NCBI GenBank assembly: GCA_020722965.1
Contig: DYJT01000002.1
Coordinates: 116,242-180,241 of the forward strand
DNA length: 64,000 nt
Source: Brachyspira murdochii
GTDB lineage: Bacteria > Spirochaetota > JAAYUW01
Direction: 5' to 3'
Position 1 is the stretch's first letter, and each line of letters starts with the position of its first letter. The position numbers and the translations under genes were made by a program. The notes under the pieces were generated by a model. It saw nothing but the letters and a program-made list of their open reading frames with translations, had not been told where the DNA came from and did no database searches. Positions 9,251 through 19,651 of this stretch are shown piece by piece.

Positions 9251-10276
9251 ATGACAGAAGTACTATCCCAGGATGAGATAGACCAATTACTTTCAGCTAT
9301 AAATGCTGGTGATACAACCTTAGAAGATGTTTCAAAAACAACAACCCAGAAGAAAATCAGAATCTACGATTTTAAACGTCCATCTAAGTTTTCTAAAGAC
9401 CAGCAAAGAGCCATAAGAATGATTTATGATTCTTTTGCCAGGTTATCTCAAACAACTTTATCTGCAATTTTAAGATCCCCTGTTCAGTTTCATGTAGCTT
9501 CTGTCGATGAACTCACATTTGAGGAATTCACAAGATCTATTCCGACTCCAACAACAATGGCTATTATAAATATGGATCCATTAAAAGGATCTGCGATTTT
9601 TGAAATAGATCCTGCTATTACATTCGCAATTATCGATAGAATATTTGGCGGAAAAGGGAAAACGACTCAAAAGATCACAAGAGAATTAACAGATATAGAA
9701 CAAGCTGTAATGGAAAATATAGTTGTTAAATTGCTATCGAATTTAAGGGAATCATGGGCTAATTATGTCGATTTAAGACCAAGACTTGGAACAATCGAAG
9801 TTAATCCTCAATTTGCAACAATTATTGCGCCAAATCAAATGACAACTCTTGTTACTCTGGAAACAAAAATCGGTGAAAACGAAGGGATGAGCAATTTCTG
9901 TATACCAGCATTAACCCTTGATCCAATAATAGGAAAGCTTACTCCAACTTACTGGTTTTCATCATATAGAAAAGGTAAGGGATCTGAATATTTTGTTTAT
10001 CTTAAAAAAAGAATTGAAGATATACCACTTACAATTAAAGCCGAATTAGGTTCTACAAATATTAGATTTGGAGACATAATAGATTTAAAAGTTAATGATA
10101 TTATAGCTTTTCAAAGTGTTAAAGTGACCGATGATATAAATATAAAAGTTGGAAATCATATAAAATTTTTAGGTAGACCCGGTATATTTGATTCAAAGCT
10201 ATCTGTTCAGATTACCAAAGTCCTGGAATCACCAACTTTTGAAGATATATTTGCCGAGGAGGAAGATAATGGGTGA
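9251..10276 (+). CDS. fliM: Flagellar motor switch protein FliM
   Basis: VLSQDEIDQLLSAI N-terminus (CheY-P binding), KIRIYDFKRPSKFSKDQQRAIRMIYDSFAR. Confidence 0.97.
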   Translation: MTEVLSQDEIDQLLSAINAGDTTLEDVSKTTTQKKIRIYDFKRPSKFSKDQQRAIRMIYDSFARLSQTTLSAILRSPVQFHVASVDELTFEEFTRSIPTPTTMAIINMDPLKGSAIFEIDPAITFAIIDRIFGGKGKTTQKITRELTDIEQAVMENIVVKLLSNLRESWANYVDLRPRLGTIEVNPQFATIIAPNQMTTLVTLETKIGENEGMSNFCIPALTLDPIIGKLTPTYWFSSYRKGKGSEYFVYLKKRIEDIPLTIKAELGSTNIRFGDIIDLKVNDIIAFQSVKVTDDINIKVGNHIKFLGRPGIFDSKLSVQITKVLESPTFEDIFAEEEDNG

Positions 10277-11324
10277 TGGTGCTCTTTCTCAGAGTGAAAT
10301 AGATGCTCTTTTACAAGGTACGGATAATTATGTAGACATGTCTATGGGAACAGAGTCTTCTGCATTAAATGATAATGATATTTCTGCATTAAAAGAAATT
10401 TTGTCTTCACTAATCGATATTCAAAGTTCTACTCTTAAAATTTCAACAAATGCTGATGTCTTAATCTCTAATCCCAAAATAGATATTATTGCGAAAGAAG
10501 GATTGGCTACACTCTTACCTTTTCCGGTTTTACAGGTTAGTTTACCCTTTGAAGATGAACTTCCTGGATTTAATTCATATATATATAAGACTCAAGATGC
10601 ACTTACTATTGGTTCAAAGATGATGGGGCAGGAAACCAAAGAGCTTACCGAGATGATTTCATCAGCTGTTTCTGAAGCAACATCTCAAATAATCGGTTCA
10701 TCGATAACATATTTTTCAAATACATTTAAGATTCATATTAATACTGGTTCTCCACAACATATTCAGGCTAATAGTTTTTCAGATTTATACTTACCTCCCG
10801 ATGATACATTTGTTTTTATAACATATAATTTTAAAATTGATAAAACTGTAACAACATTATATCATATAATTTCACTATCAATTGCACAGGTTTTATCTAG
10901 CTTAAAAACAGGTACAAAACCATATACGAAGTCTACTGAAAGAGCAGAAAGAGTAGAAACGAAAAGCTACGAAACATCTCAACCAGAAAGTCGACAAAAA
11001 GCCTCAAGATCTTTTCAACCTGCTGCATTCTCAAAACTAGAACCTGTTCTATCTGATGAAGAAAATAAAAATATTTCCTTGCTGTTAGATGTCGATATGG
11101 AAGTAACCGTTGAACTTGGTAAAACACAAAAAACAATTAAAGAGATTCTTTCAATGGGAGAAGGGACGATAATTACTCTTAATAGATTAGCAGGTGAAAC
11201 ATTGGATGTTTTAGTAAATGGAAAACCAATAGCAAAAGGTGAAGCTATAGTAATTGAGGAATATTTTGGTGTAAGAATTACCGAAATTTTAAGTAAAGAA
11301 GCCAGAATATCATCTCTTAAATGA
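10269..11324 (+). CDS. fliY: Flagellar motor switch protein FliY/FliN
   Basis: Starts MGDGALSQSEIDALLQG, CheC-like middle, C-terminal SpoA domain (LLDVDMEVTVELGKTQKTIKEILSMGEGTIITLNRLAGETLDVLVNGKPIAKGEAIVIEEYFGVRITEI). ATG 10269 overlaps fliM end by 8 nt. Confidence 0.93.
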   Translation: MGDGALSQSEIDALLQGTDNYVDMSMGTESSALNDNDISALKEILSSLIDIQSSTLKISTNADVLISNPKIDIIAKEGLATLLPFPVLQVSLPFEDELPGFNSYIYKTQDALTIGSKMMGQETKELTEMISSAVSEATSQIIGSSITYFSNTFKIHINTGSPQHIQANSFSDLYLPPDDTFVFITYNFKIDKTVTTLYHIISLSIAQVLSSLKTGTKPYTKSTERAERVETKSYETSQPESRQKASRSFQPAAFSKLEPVLSDEENKNISLLLDVDMEVTVELGKTQKTIKEILSMGEGTIITLNRLAGETLDVLVNGKPIAKGEAIVIEEYFGVRITEILSKEARISSLK

Positions 11325-11929
11325 TAAATTATATGACTAAAATAAAAATTAATTTAAAATCTATAAAATTTATAATATTTTTTTTTATCCTTGTTGTTTT
11401 AATCATTAATACTAATATAGATGCTCAACAAGATAATAGCGAAGAAAAAGATAATCTTAAAGTGATAAATGAAAATTTAACTACGCAGCCTCAGGATAAC
11501 AGGGAAAAAAATTCTAATTCTTTAACTTCTTTTTTTATTAGAACAGTTATTGTTTTGCTTATTTTAATTGTAATTTATCTATTTATAAAATTTCGATTTA
11601 GTAGATCGAGCCAAAGCGAAAACACGGATAAGCATTTTTCTATTTTGTTAAAGCAACAAATCAATAGAAATACCTCTTTGGCTGTCCTGGAATTTTTTGG
11701 TTCTTATTATATAATATCGATAGGTAATGATATTTCAATTTTAGAAAAAATTGAGAATCAAGAAACTATAGATGCCATAAAGATTCAGGCTGGCAAAGAA
11801 ATGCCAAAAAAAACATTTTTTGAATATCTTGGCCTTTCACAAAATAGATTAGAAAAAGTTGTTGTAATGAATAAGTTTAACGAATTAAAGGAAAAGCTAA
11901 ACAATATAAAAAAAGGCGACCCTAAATGA
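11321..11929 (+). CDS. fliO: FliO/FliZ-like flagellar biosynthesis protein
   Basis: Signal/TM, second TM, small basic C-terminal domain; ATGA overlap with fliY; position after fliN/Y. Confidence 0.65.
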   Translation: MINYMTKIKINLKSIKFIIFFFILVVLIINTNIDAQQDNSEEKDNLKVINENLTTQPQDNREKNSNSLTSFFIRTVIVLLILIVIYLFIKFRFSRSSQSENTDKHFSILLKQQINRNTSLAVLEFFGSYYIISIGNDISILEKIENQETIDAIKIQAGKEMPKKTFFEYLGLSQNRLEKVVVMNKFNELKEKLNNIKKGDPK

Positions 11930-13167
11930 GTGATAATGTAAAATTCCAAATTACAAGATATAATCCTAATGCAGTATTAATGATCAGTGGAGATATTAAC
12001 AACAAAGCATTTTTTATAATTCAGGAAGGTTCTGTAAAACTTACAAGCCCACTTTCAAAGATAATAGATGATGTAGATATAGATTTAACAAAGGGAGATT
12101 TTTTTGGTGTCGAATCCTGCATGGGAAATTTACCAAGAATTGAAGGAGCTATATCAACTTCACCTACTACTATAATTTCTATTCAAAGAGAACAATTCCC
12201 CGAATTGATAAAAAGATCACCAACAATACCGATAAAAATAATCAAATCATTCTCAGAAAAACTTAGAAAATATGATCATTTTTTTGTTTCTCTATCATTG
12301 AAAGTCAATAATCAATCTTCATCAAATGAAGAAGACATTCTTTATTCTAACGCCAAATATTATGAGCAGCGTTCTAAATTCATTTTTGCATATAAAATTT
12401 ATTTAACATATATCAAATTATTCCCAAATGGCAAATATATTAACGATATTAAGCAAAAGGCTGTTAATTTAAAGCCCTATTGTGTTGACGCTCAACTAGA
12501 AATCAAATCTTCTGGTTTAAATGCAAATGTGCCTAAAGATTTTTTGCTTTTTGCCGAAGGCGAACCTGGGGATAGGTTGTTTATTATCCAAAAAGGTAAA
12601 GTCAATATTACCAAGATTATGAATGATAAAGAGATTCTTATTGCTGTCTTAAAAGAAGGAGATATCTTCGGTGAGATGGCATTACTAGAGAATAAACCGA
12701 GAACGGCAAATGCAATAACATCAGAAGATTGCTCTTTTTTGATAGTAGAAAGAAAAAATTTCGATGCGATGGTTGTGACTCAACCAAGTTTGACTACAAA
12801 ATTAATTACATTACTCTCAGAAAGAACCTGGGTAGCATATCGGCAACTAGAAAATTCATTGTTAAGTGAACCTATCGCTAAGATGTGGGATACACTTCTT
12901 ATTCAGCTGCAGAAAAATAGAATTATTCCACAGGAAAATGCGTCATTTATATTTCCGTTTTCATTTACTGGTCTTGTGAAGATGGTTGGTCTTGCTGAAC
13001 ATGAAGCCCCAAGATACAAATCGGAATTTTTACAAACCAAAAAATTTGAAGAACACGAAGATAAAATTGTATGCAAAAGCACAATGTTTATTCAAAATCA
13101 AGTCGAATTCTATCAGAAGATGCTATTAAGAAAGGAAAAAATACAAAAACAAAAAGGTGAAAATTAA
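11926..13167 (+). CDS. Tandem cyclic-nucleotide-binding-domain protein with possible winged-helix C-terminus
   Basis: Two CNB domains; the second has a phosphate-binding cassette FGEMALLENKPRTANA; C-terminal LVKMVGLAEHEAPRYKSEFLQTKKFEEHEDKIV resembles a Crp-type wHTH. Confidence 0.85.
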   Translation: MSDNVKFQITRYNPNAVLMISGDINNKAFFIIQEGSVKLTSPLSKIIDDVDIDLTKGDFFGVESCMGNLPRIEGAISTSPTTIISIQREQFPELIKRSPTIPIKIIKSFSEKLRKYDHFFVSLSLKVNNQSSSNEEDILYSNAKYYEQRSKFIFAYKIYLTYIKLFPNGKYINDIKQKAVNLKPYCVDAQLEIKSSGLNANVPKDFLLFAEGEPGDRLFIIQKGKVNITKIMNDKEILIAVLKEGDIFGEMALLENKPRTANAITSEDCSFLIVERKNFDAMVVTQPSLTTKLITLLSERTWVAYRQLENSLLSEPIAKMWDTLLIQLQKNRIIPQENASFIFPFSFTGLVKMVGLAEHEAPRYKSEFLQTKKFEEHEDKIVCKSTMFIQNQVEFYQKMLLRKEKIQKQKGEN

Positions 13168-13187
13168 TAAGGGGAGGGTAATTTACT

Positions 13188-15695
13188 TTGTCTTTAATAT
13201 TAGATCCAAGAAAGGTTCAAAAAGATTTGGCTATACCGAAAGGAGCTACATTTTATTCTTATGAAGATGATTTCAATAAAATTAATTTGCTAGATTCGGG
13301 AAATATTCAATTTTTTATTCAGTTAGATAATCCAAAAATTGAAAGATCAATTCTTACAATTCAAAATAAAAGAATTATTTTACCATATTTATTACTTTTA
13401 GACAATAAAATACCCATTAAACTTTTGACTCTTAACGATTCAGTTATTCATTCCTACCCATTCATGCAAAACCCTTTATCGTTTTTTACTCAAAATATCC
13501 CAACAGCAAAATCCATAATGATTTCAATTCTTACAGATTTTAATGAAATATTAAATCAATACAAATCTTTCTTTTCATTCTACTCGGAGGTAAATAAATT
13601 TTTTGATAATCTTATATTATTTTTAACCTTAAGTAAATTAGATACAAATCTAGTAATTTATTCAGATGATTCCTTTAATTTATTTAAAATTTCTAAGGAA
13701 TATGAAACCCTTTTCAAAAATTATGATGGATTTTTCCCTGGATTGGATAATTTTACATTTTTTGAAACAGATAATTCTAGATTTATCAATAAAAACTATC
13801 AATTTCATATTGATAAAGAGATTGTTGACCAAGACCAGGTAAATTTAGCTTTTAGTTTTAAAAAAATCTCATCAGAAATTCAAGATAATCTCTTTAATAA
13901 AAATACAGATTTTGTCTATTTGATTGCAAAATCGATTAGTAAACAACTTAATAATTTAATTCTTCTTTTCAAAAATAAAATTATTGAAATCGATAATAAA
14001 TTAGACAGGATTTTTTCTAACTCAAATAACCTTGTATATATAACACTTAAATCTATAAATGACAAATATGGAAAAGAAAAGACAAGCGTATATTATAATT
14101 ATTTTTATAAATATTTTGAATCTTTTAGTGATAGATATAAATCAATTTTTCAATTAATATCGCTTCCTTTTAACTTAAACATTAAAAATGATCTTCTGTT
14201 TTTGACCGAGAAAAAAGTTAAACAACCAGAAATTACCAAAAATTTAGAAAATACAGGTTCTGTTGATTCAATTATTTCTGATTTAATTAATGACAGTTCA
14301 AGTGAAAGTTTTTCTCTTGATTCAATAATAATTAAAGACCAAAAAACATCAGTTCCCTCTTACCAATCGAAGATTTTTAATGAATTATGTTCTTTCGGGA
14401 AAATTTCATCTGACGATTCAACACTTTTAAGTAAAGCTTTAGATGCTTTTCTTAAATTAACTGATAAGACAGCTGACAATAATAATGTAAGAAAAATACA
14501 TAAAGCCATAAGAACAGTATATTTTAAATTTTATACTCAAATTTTTTTACAATATCTTGAGTCAAAAAATCTTCCAAAAGTTGTAGAAAAATTTTTAAAG
14601 TTTGGGGTTATAGATGAAAGGTTAATAACCCCAAATGATATGAATTTCATAATGGAATTTAAAGATCAATCCAAGGTTAATTATGAAATATATAATCCAA
14701 TTGATTGGTTTACAACTATTTATGATGAAAAGATTGAACCTTCCATAGACGAGCTCGGACAAAGCTTTACAGATATGCTAAGAGAAGAGGAGAAAAGATA
14801 TAAGAAGAGCGAAGAAAGTGATTTACCAATTAATTTAAGAAAATTAAAATTTGAAATTGAATCATTTTACCAAATAGCCTATAGAATATTGACATCCTCA
14901 CCTTTAACGGCCTTGCCAATCTTTTTTTCTGAAAATATTAGAGGGAATATAAATGAGATGATCCTTACAAAGGAAAAAATAGCAAATGAATTTGATTGGA
15001 TTAAAGATATAGATTATAGTCTATTTTTTAGAGAGGCAATTTATAGGCAAGAAGAGATTTATGATATATATAAAAAAGAGATATTACCATACATAATTAT
15101 TCTTCCTGGTATTGGCGATAGAGTAATAATGTGGCAAGATTGTGGTACAAATAAATACATGCCCGCAAGGTTTGTCTTTCCTTCTGTTTTTACTGGTTCG
15201 GATTTAAGAAAATCGATTGCCCAGGCATGCGCTACTTTTAGATGGGAAAGCAACAAGACAATGAAAGGTCCAGGTTGGGCGGACGCTACTTCTGGCGGAT
15301 TGACAGGTCTATATCTTGATTATTTGCAATTTTACCAAAAAAGCAACGATCTTTCTATTGAAGCTAAGCAACAATTAAAAGAATCCTTAAGCAAATACAG
15401 GACTGATAGAGAGAAATTTGCAAATGATTATATTCAATGGATATTTTTTGAATCACAGGGTATTTTAAAATTAAATGTTTTACTAAGAAGAATCTTTATT
15501 TTTGAAATACCATTTAAAAAAGATATATTATTAAAATTACAAAGACTTCCTGCATATGAAAAACTTGTGACAACCTTTATAAATAAAAGGAAGATAGAAT
15601 TAAGATCAAATATTTCTAGATATAAGAAATTTGAAGACGATGAAAGTAATCTTCCAGATGAGATTCAAGAGTATATGAATATGTTAAAAACTTAA
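13188..15695 (+). CDS. Large uncharacterised protein, 835 aa
   Basis: Long open frame, TTG start after GGGGAGGG SD, co-directional with the flagellar operon; no family recognised. Confidence 0.85.
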   Translation: MSLILDPRKVQKDLAIPKGATFYSYEDDFNKINLLDSGNIQFFIQLDNPKIERSILTIQNKRIILPYLLLLDNKIPIKLLTLNDSVIHSYPFMQNPLSFFTQNIPTAKSIMISILTDFNEILNQYKSFFSFYSEVNKFFDNLILFLTLSKLDTNLVIYSDDSFNLFKISKEYETLFKNYDGFFPGLDNFTFFETDNSRFINKNYQFHIDKEIVDQDQVNLAFSFKKISSEIQDNLFNKNTDFVYLIAKSISKQLNNLILLFKNKIIEIDNKLDRIFSNSNNLVYITLKSINDKYGKEKTSVYYNYFYKYFESFSDRYKSIFQLISLPFNLNIKNDLLFLTEKKVKQPEITKNLENTGSVDSIISDLINDSSSESFSLDSIIIKDQKTSVPSYQSKIFNELCSFGKISSDDSTLLSKALDAFLKLTDKTADNNNVRKIHKAIRTVYFKFYTQIFLQYLESKNLPKVVEKFLKFGVIDERLITPNDMNFIMEFKDQSKVNYEIYNPIDWFTTIYDEKIEPSIDELGQSFTDMLREEEKRYKKSEESDLPINLRKLKFEIESFYQIAYRILTSSPLTALPIFFSENIRGNINEMILTKEKIANEFDWIKDIDYSLFFREAIYRQEEIYDIYKKEILPYIIILPGIGDRVIMWQDCGTNKYMPARFVFPSVFTGSDLRKSIAQACATFRWESNKTMKGPGWADATSGGLTGLYLDYLQFYQKSNDLSIEAKQQLKESLSKYRTDREKFANDYIQWIFFESQGILKLNVLLRRIFIFEIPFKKDILLKLQRLPAYEKLVTTFINKRKIELRSNISRYKKFEDDESNLPDEIQEYMNMLKT

Positions 15696-15836
15696 TTCTT
15701 TTAATATTTTTTATTATTTTCCTTTTCATTATTTTTCCGATACTTTAATAAATAATTCAATTTAAATGTTGAAATTTATGAAATTGGTTATATTATAATA
15801 AATAGGATTGTCTTTAAGTCAAGGAGGGCTTAAAAG

Positions 15837-17720
15837 ATGGGTAAATTAACAATAAACAATCTTACAAATACTGGTATAGATGTTCAAGGTTTAATTGAAC
15901 AACTTATAAAGATAAAATCTCAACCAATAGAAAAATTAAACAGTCAAAATGAACTTTATAATCAGAAAATCACTAAATTAAACGAATTACTTGATCTAAT
16001 GAAAAAGCTTCAAGAATCTTCCAAATCATTACTCGATTATAGATCTCCTTTTGATGAAATGCTGGCAAAATCTTCAAACGAGGAATTTTTTACGGCTATT
16101 GCTACAAGAGGAGCCGATCTAGCTAAGCGAAAGATTGAAATATTGCAAACAGCTAAAAGTTATAGAATTTCGAGCGATCCAATTTCTGTTGATACAAAGA
16201 TAGGGAAGATCAACTTCAGCATTCAAGTAGGTGATACTATAAGAAGAATATCTTTTGAAGGTGGCACTATAATTGATCTTGTTAATGCCATAAAGGAACA
16301 GGCCAAAGATATAATTAATGTAAATTTGACTTATAAAGATAAAAATACGGTATATGTCTCTTTTGAAGCAAAAAAAGAAGGGAAAAACAGTTCTATAGTC
16401 TTTTCACAGGAAATACAACCTCTATTTGAGCAATTAGGCATTTTAGTTAAAGCTCAAAAATCCGAATCTATTTTATTAAAATCAGATCCTTTTTCATTAA
16501 CAAGTGGTCAACAGAATTTAATACAGATTCCAGAAGGAAACAAAGGTGAAAAACTTCTTATAAGTTTTAATGTAAATAAAAAGGATTTTGTTCCTCCATC
16601 TTTAGCTCAAGTACCTGTAAGCGATGAATCCGGAGGAGGTACACCTGTAACAATAGATCCTCAAACAGTTTATCCCGATCCAATTGTTGCAAACCAATTG
16701 CAGGATACTTCCAACATTTCTAATCAACCAATGCAGGTTAAAATAATTGGAAGCGACGGTGAGAAAATAATAGAGATAAATTCATCAACTCAAAATTTCA
16801 CAATTTCGAAAGAGGATTTGGGAATTGGTGAAATTAAATCGGTTGAATTTGTCAATAGTTCCAGCAATACCTATACAGTTTCAGATTTTACCGTTAAAAG
16901 TGTTCAAGAAAAGGAAGGATTTGTAGCTAAAAATTTGATCTCAGAAGGTAGAAATTCTATAATAAAAGTCGATGGAATAATTGTTGAGAAAGAATCAAAT
17001 GTAATAGATGATGTTATTAAAGGTGTCACATTGACACTAAAAAAGGAAACCAAACAGGAAGAGACTTTATCTATTGAACCAAATATTGATTATATGAAGG
17101 AAAAGGTGATTGAATGGGTTGGTCATTATAATAATATGATAGATTTTATAATTAAGGAAAGTAAAATTAATAATGAAGGTGGCGAAAACGGTACTTTTGC
17201 TGGAGATACATCATTCATGATGCTTCATAATACACTGCAAAGGATGATGCAATCAACATATGGAGAAGGACCATATAAGATGCTGGCTCAACTGGGAATT
17301 TCAACCGGAAAACCTGGAAATACTCCATCAGTAAAAGGAGGATATCTGGAAATTGATGAAACTATGTTAGATAAGGCTTTAAGAGATAATCCCCAAAAGG
17401 TTAAAGAACTATTTGGATTTGATAGTGATCATGATAAAATCCCTGACAGTGGTATAGGAGAAAAATTGTTTCAATATTTAAAAGGGATGACTAATTTTTC
17501 AGATGGAACAATTAAAAAAAGAGGTGATTATTTCTCAACTTTAATTATAGGTAATAAGAAAAGAATTGAGACACTGAATAGACAGCTTGAAATTTATAGA
17601 GATAGTCTAATTTACAAATTTGCAACGATGGAAAATTTAATCTCAAAACTTAAAAGTGATGGAAGTTATTTATCTTCATATATTGGGAATATGAATGCGA
17701 ATAATAGTGGTAAACAATAA
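15837..17720 (+). CDS. fliD: Flagellar filament capping protein FliD
   Basis: GIDVQGLIEQLIKIKSQPIEKLNSQNELYNQKI N-terminus; C-terminal FliD_C-like coiled region. Confidence 0.93.
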   Translation: MGKLTINNLTNTGIDVQGLIEQLIKIKSQPIEKLNSQNELYNQKITKLNELLDLMKKLQESSKSLLDYRSPFDEMLAKSSNEEFFTAIATRGADLAKRKIEILQTAKSYRISSDPISVDTKIGKINFSIQVGDTIRRISFEGGTIIDLVNAIKEQAKDIINVNLTYKDKNTVYVSFEAKKEGKNSSIVFSQEIQPLFEQLGILVKAQKSESILLKSDPFSLTSGQQNLIQIPEGNKGEKLLISFNVNKKDFVPPSLAQVPVSDESGGGTPVTIDPQTVYPDPIVANQLQDTSNISNQPMQVKIIGSDGEKIIEINSSTQNFTISKEDLGIGEIKSVEFVNSSSNTYTVSDFTVKSVQEKEGFVAKNLISEGRNSIIKVDGIIVEKESNVIDDVIKGVTLTLKKETKQEETLSIEPNIDYMKEKVIEWVGHYNNMIDFIIKESKINNEGGENGTFAGDTSFMMLHNTLQRMMQSTYGEGPYKMLAQLGISTGKPGNTPSVKGGYLEIDETMLDKALRDNPQKVKELFGFDSDHDKIPDSGIGEKLFQYLKGMTNFSDGTIKKRGDYFSTLIIGNKKRIETLNRQLEIYRDSLIYKFATMENLISKLKSDGSYLSSYIGNMNANNSGKQ

Positions 17721-18423
17721 CAGATTAATATCTATTGTATTTTCAATCTTCCTTGTAGTAATATTGACTTTTTTTTCATGTTCAACAAAAGAAGAGATGG
17801 AATTGTTTAAAGCTGGTCGGCTTGCTGGAAGTGTAGAAATTCAACCCAGATTACAAGCTTATGAGATATATCTAAGATATTCTTCTACTAATTCTCAAGC
17901 AAGAGAAGGGTTGTTAGCCGTATGCAAGAGTCTTGGGATATCTTACACGATCAATAGACAATTTAATGAAGGGATTAAATTTCTTTCCCAGGCTTTGGAA
18001 ATTGACCCAACTCAATATATAGCTCATTACTATATTGGGGTATGTTATGCAAATCTTTGGTCTATCGAATCAAATAGAGAATTAAAAGAAGAACTCAAAA
18101 ATAAAACTATTTTTCATTATAAAAGAGCCATAGAAATTGTGCCAAGTTTGACATCTGCACATTATGGTCTTGGCTTTTTTTATTATGAAGCTTTAAATGA
18201 TTTAAAAAAGGCAAAAGAAGAATTATTAATGGTTACTAAACTAGAACCAAAGTTTGCAAGAGCTTATTTTGTTCTGGCTCAAATTGCGTATATTGAAGGG
18301 GATTTAAATCTTGCAAGAGATTATTATGTTAAAATACTATCTTTAATTCCAAAATCAGATTCAAGAAGGCAAACTGTTTTAGATAATATCGCAAGAATTG
18401 ACGAAGAACTTGGTTCAAAATGA
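17695..18423 (+). CDS. TPR-containing lipoprotein
   Basis: Signal plus lipobox-like LTFFSCS; several TPR units (YIAHYYIGVCYANL, TSAHYGLGFFYYEAL, ARAYFVLAQIAYIEGDL). Confidence 0.8.
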   Translation: MRIIVVNNNRLISIVFSIFLVVILTFFSCSTKEEMELFKAGRLAGSVEIQPRLQAYEIYLRYSSTNSQAREGLLAVCKSLGISYTINRQFNEGIKFLSQALEIDPTQYIAHYYIGVCYANLWSIESNRELKEELKNKTIFHYKRAIEIVPSLTSAHYGLGFFYYEALNDLKKAKEELLMVTKLEPKFARAYFVLAQIAYIEGDLNLARDYYVKILSLIPKSDSRRQTVLDNIARIDEELGSK

Positions 18424-19601
18424 ATATTATTAAGTCAAACGATATAGAAGATATTTTGTCTTTTAGTTTAATCCCATTTGAAATACTAACCCATCTTCAA
18501 AAGGTTGAGTTATTAAATAGATACAATTTTGATATAAAAAAAATATTGCAATCAAATGAAAAAGATTTAATAAATTTAACTGGTAAGAATAATTTAAAAA
18601 ATCTTAATTTGGGCATTTATAAGGAACAAGCTAAGTTTTTACTAAAAAATAGGGTAAAATTTATTACTGCTGATTCAAATTATTTCCCATTTGATTGCTG
18701 GAAAGGGGATTCAGATAAAAATATTGATCAATGTAAATTACTCCCATTTTTACTTTTTTACGATGGAGATATTTCATTACTTAATTCGAAGAAAATAAGT
18801 ATTGTCGGTACAAGAAAGCCAAACATTATTTCAGAGAATTTTACTCATTATATTGTAAATGCCATTAAAAGAACGGTTGTTTCCGGTTTTGCCATGGGAA
18901 TAGATCATCATGCTCATCTTGCAGCTTTACAATCAAATATCCCTACAATAGCTGTTTTTGGTTGTGGGACAAATATTATTTATCCTAAAAGCAATTTAAT
19001 GCTTTATAAAAAGCTTATTTCAAAGGATTATCTATTATTGTCCGAGTTTCCTCCAGATACCTTGCCAAAAAATTATTATTTTCCTATAAGAAACAGAATA
19101 ATTGCTGCTTTATCCAATGAATTATTATGCATTCAGGCAGGCGAAAAATCGGGAGCTTTAATAACTACTGAATATGCTAAAAAACTTAATAGAAGAATAT
19201 TTGTCTTTTATCCAATTGATTTAGCAGGGTTTGAAGGAAATTTGAAACTTTATAATAATAATAAAGCCAAGTTAATTTATGGATTTTCGAAAGAGAAATT
19301 TTATATTAAAAGTAAAGAGATTCTAATAGAGGAATCTGATAGATTATCAGATGAAGTTTTTTTCGATTCGATTGATTTTTCTAACCTAAATAATGATCTT
19401 TCAAATGTCGAAATTGAACTATTAAAAATAATATATAAAAATCCATTTAATTCATTAGAATATTATACTCAAATTTTAAATTTACCCATCGGGGAAATTT
19501 TGAAATCATTTTATCAGCTTTTAGAAAAAAAGTATATCATAATCGATGATTTAAATCATATTTATCCAGATTATCTTAAAAATATATTTGAAATTATTTA
19601 A
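18420..19601 (+). CDS. dprA: DNA processing protein DprA/Smf
   Basis: Rossmann-like core: ISIVGTRKPN, VVSGFAMGIDHHAHLAAL, TIAVFGCGTNIIYPKSN, SEFPPDTLPKNYYFPIRNRIIAAL. Confidence 0.92.
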   Translation: MNIIKSNDIEDILSFSLIPFEILTHLQKVELLNRYNFDIKKILQSNEKDLINLTGKNNLKNLNLGIYKEQAKFLLKNRVKFITADSNYFPFDCWKGDSDKNIDQCKLLPFLLFYDGDISLLNSKKISIVGTRKPNIISENFTHYIVNAIKRTVVSGFAMGIDHHAHLAALQSNIPTIAVFGCGTNIIYPKSNLMLYKKLISKDYLLLSEFPPDTLPKNYYFPIRNRIIAALSNELLCIQAGEKSGALITTEYAKKLNRRIFVFYPIDLAGFEGNLKLYNNNKAKLIYGFSKEKFYIKSKEILIEESDRLSDEVFFDSIDFSNLNNDLSNVEIELLKIIYKNPFNSLEYYTQILNLPIGEILKSFYQLLEKKYIIIDDLNHIYPDYLKNIFEII

Positions 19602-19651
19602 TTTTCTTGACAAAAGAATTCTAAAATATAAAAAAAGCCATAGGACAAAAC

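Noticed and set aside
15755-15775. CCGATA motif upstream of fliD as a sigma-28 -10 element
   Set aside because: No TAAA-type -35 element at the right spacing; only the half-site is present.
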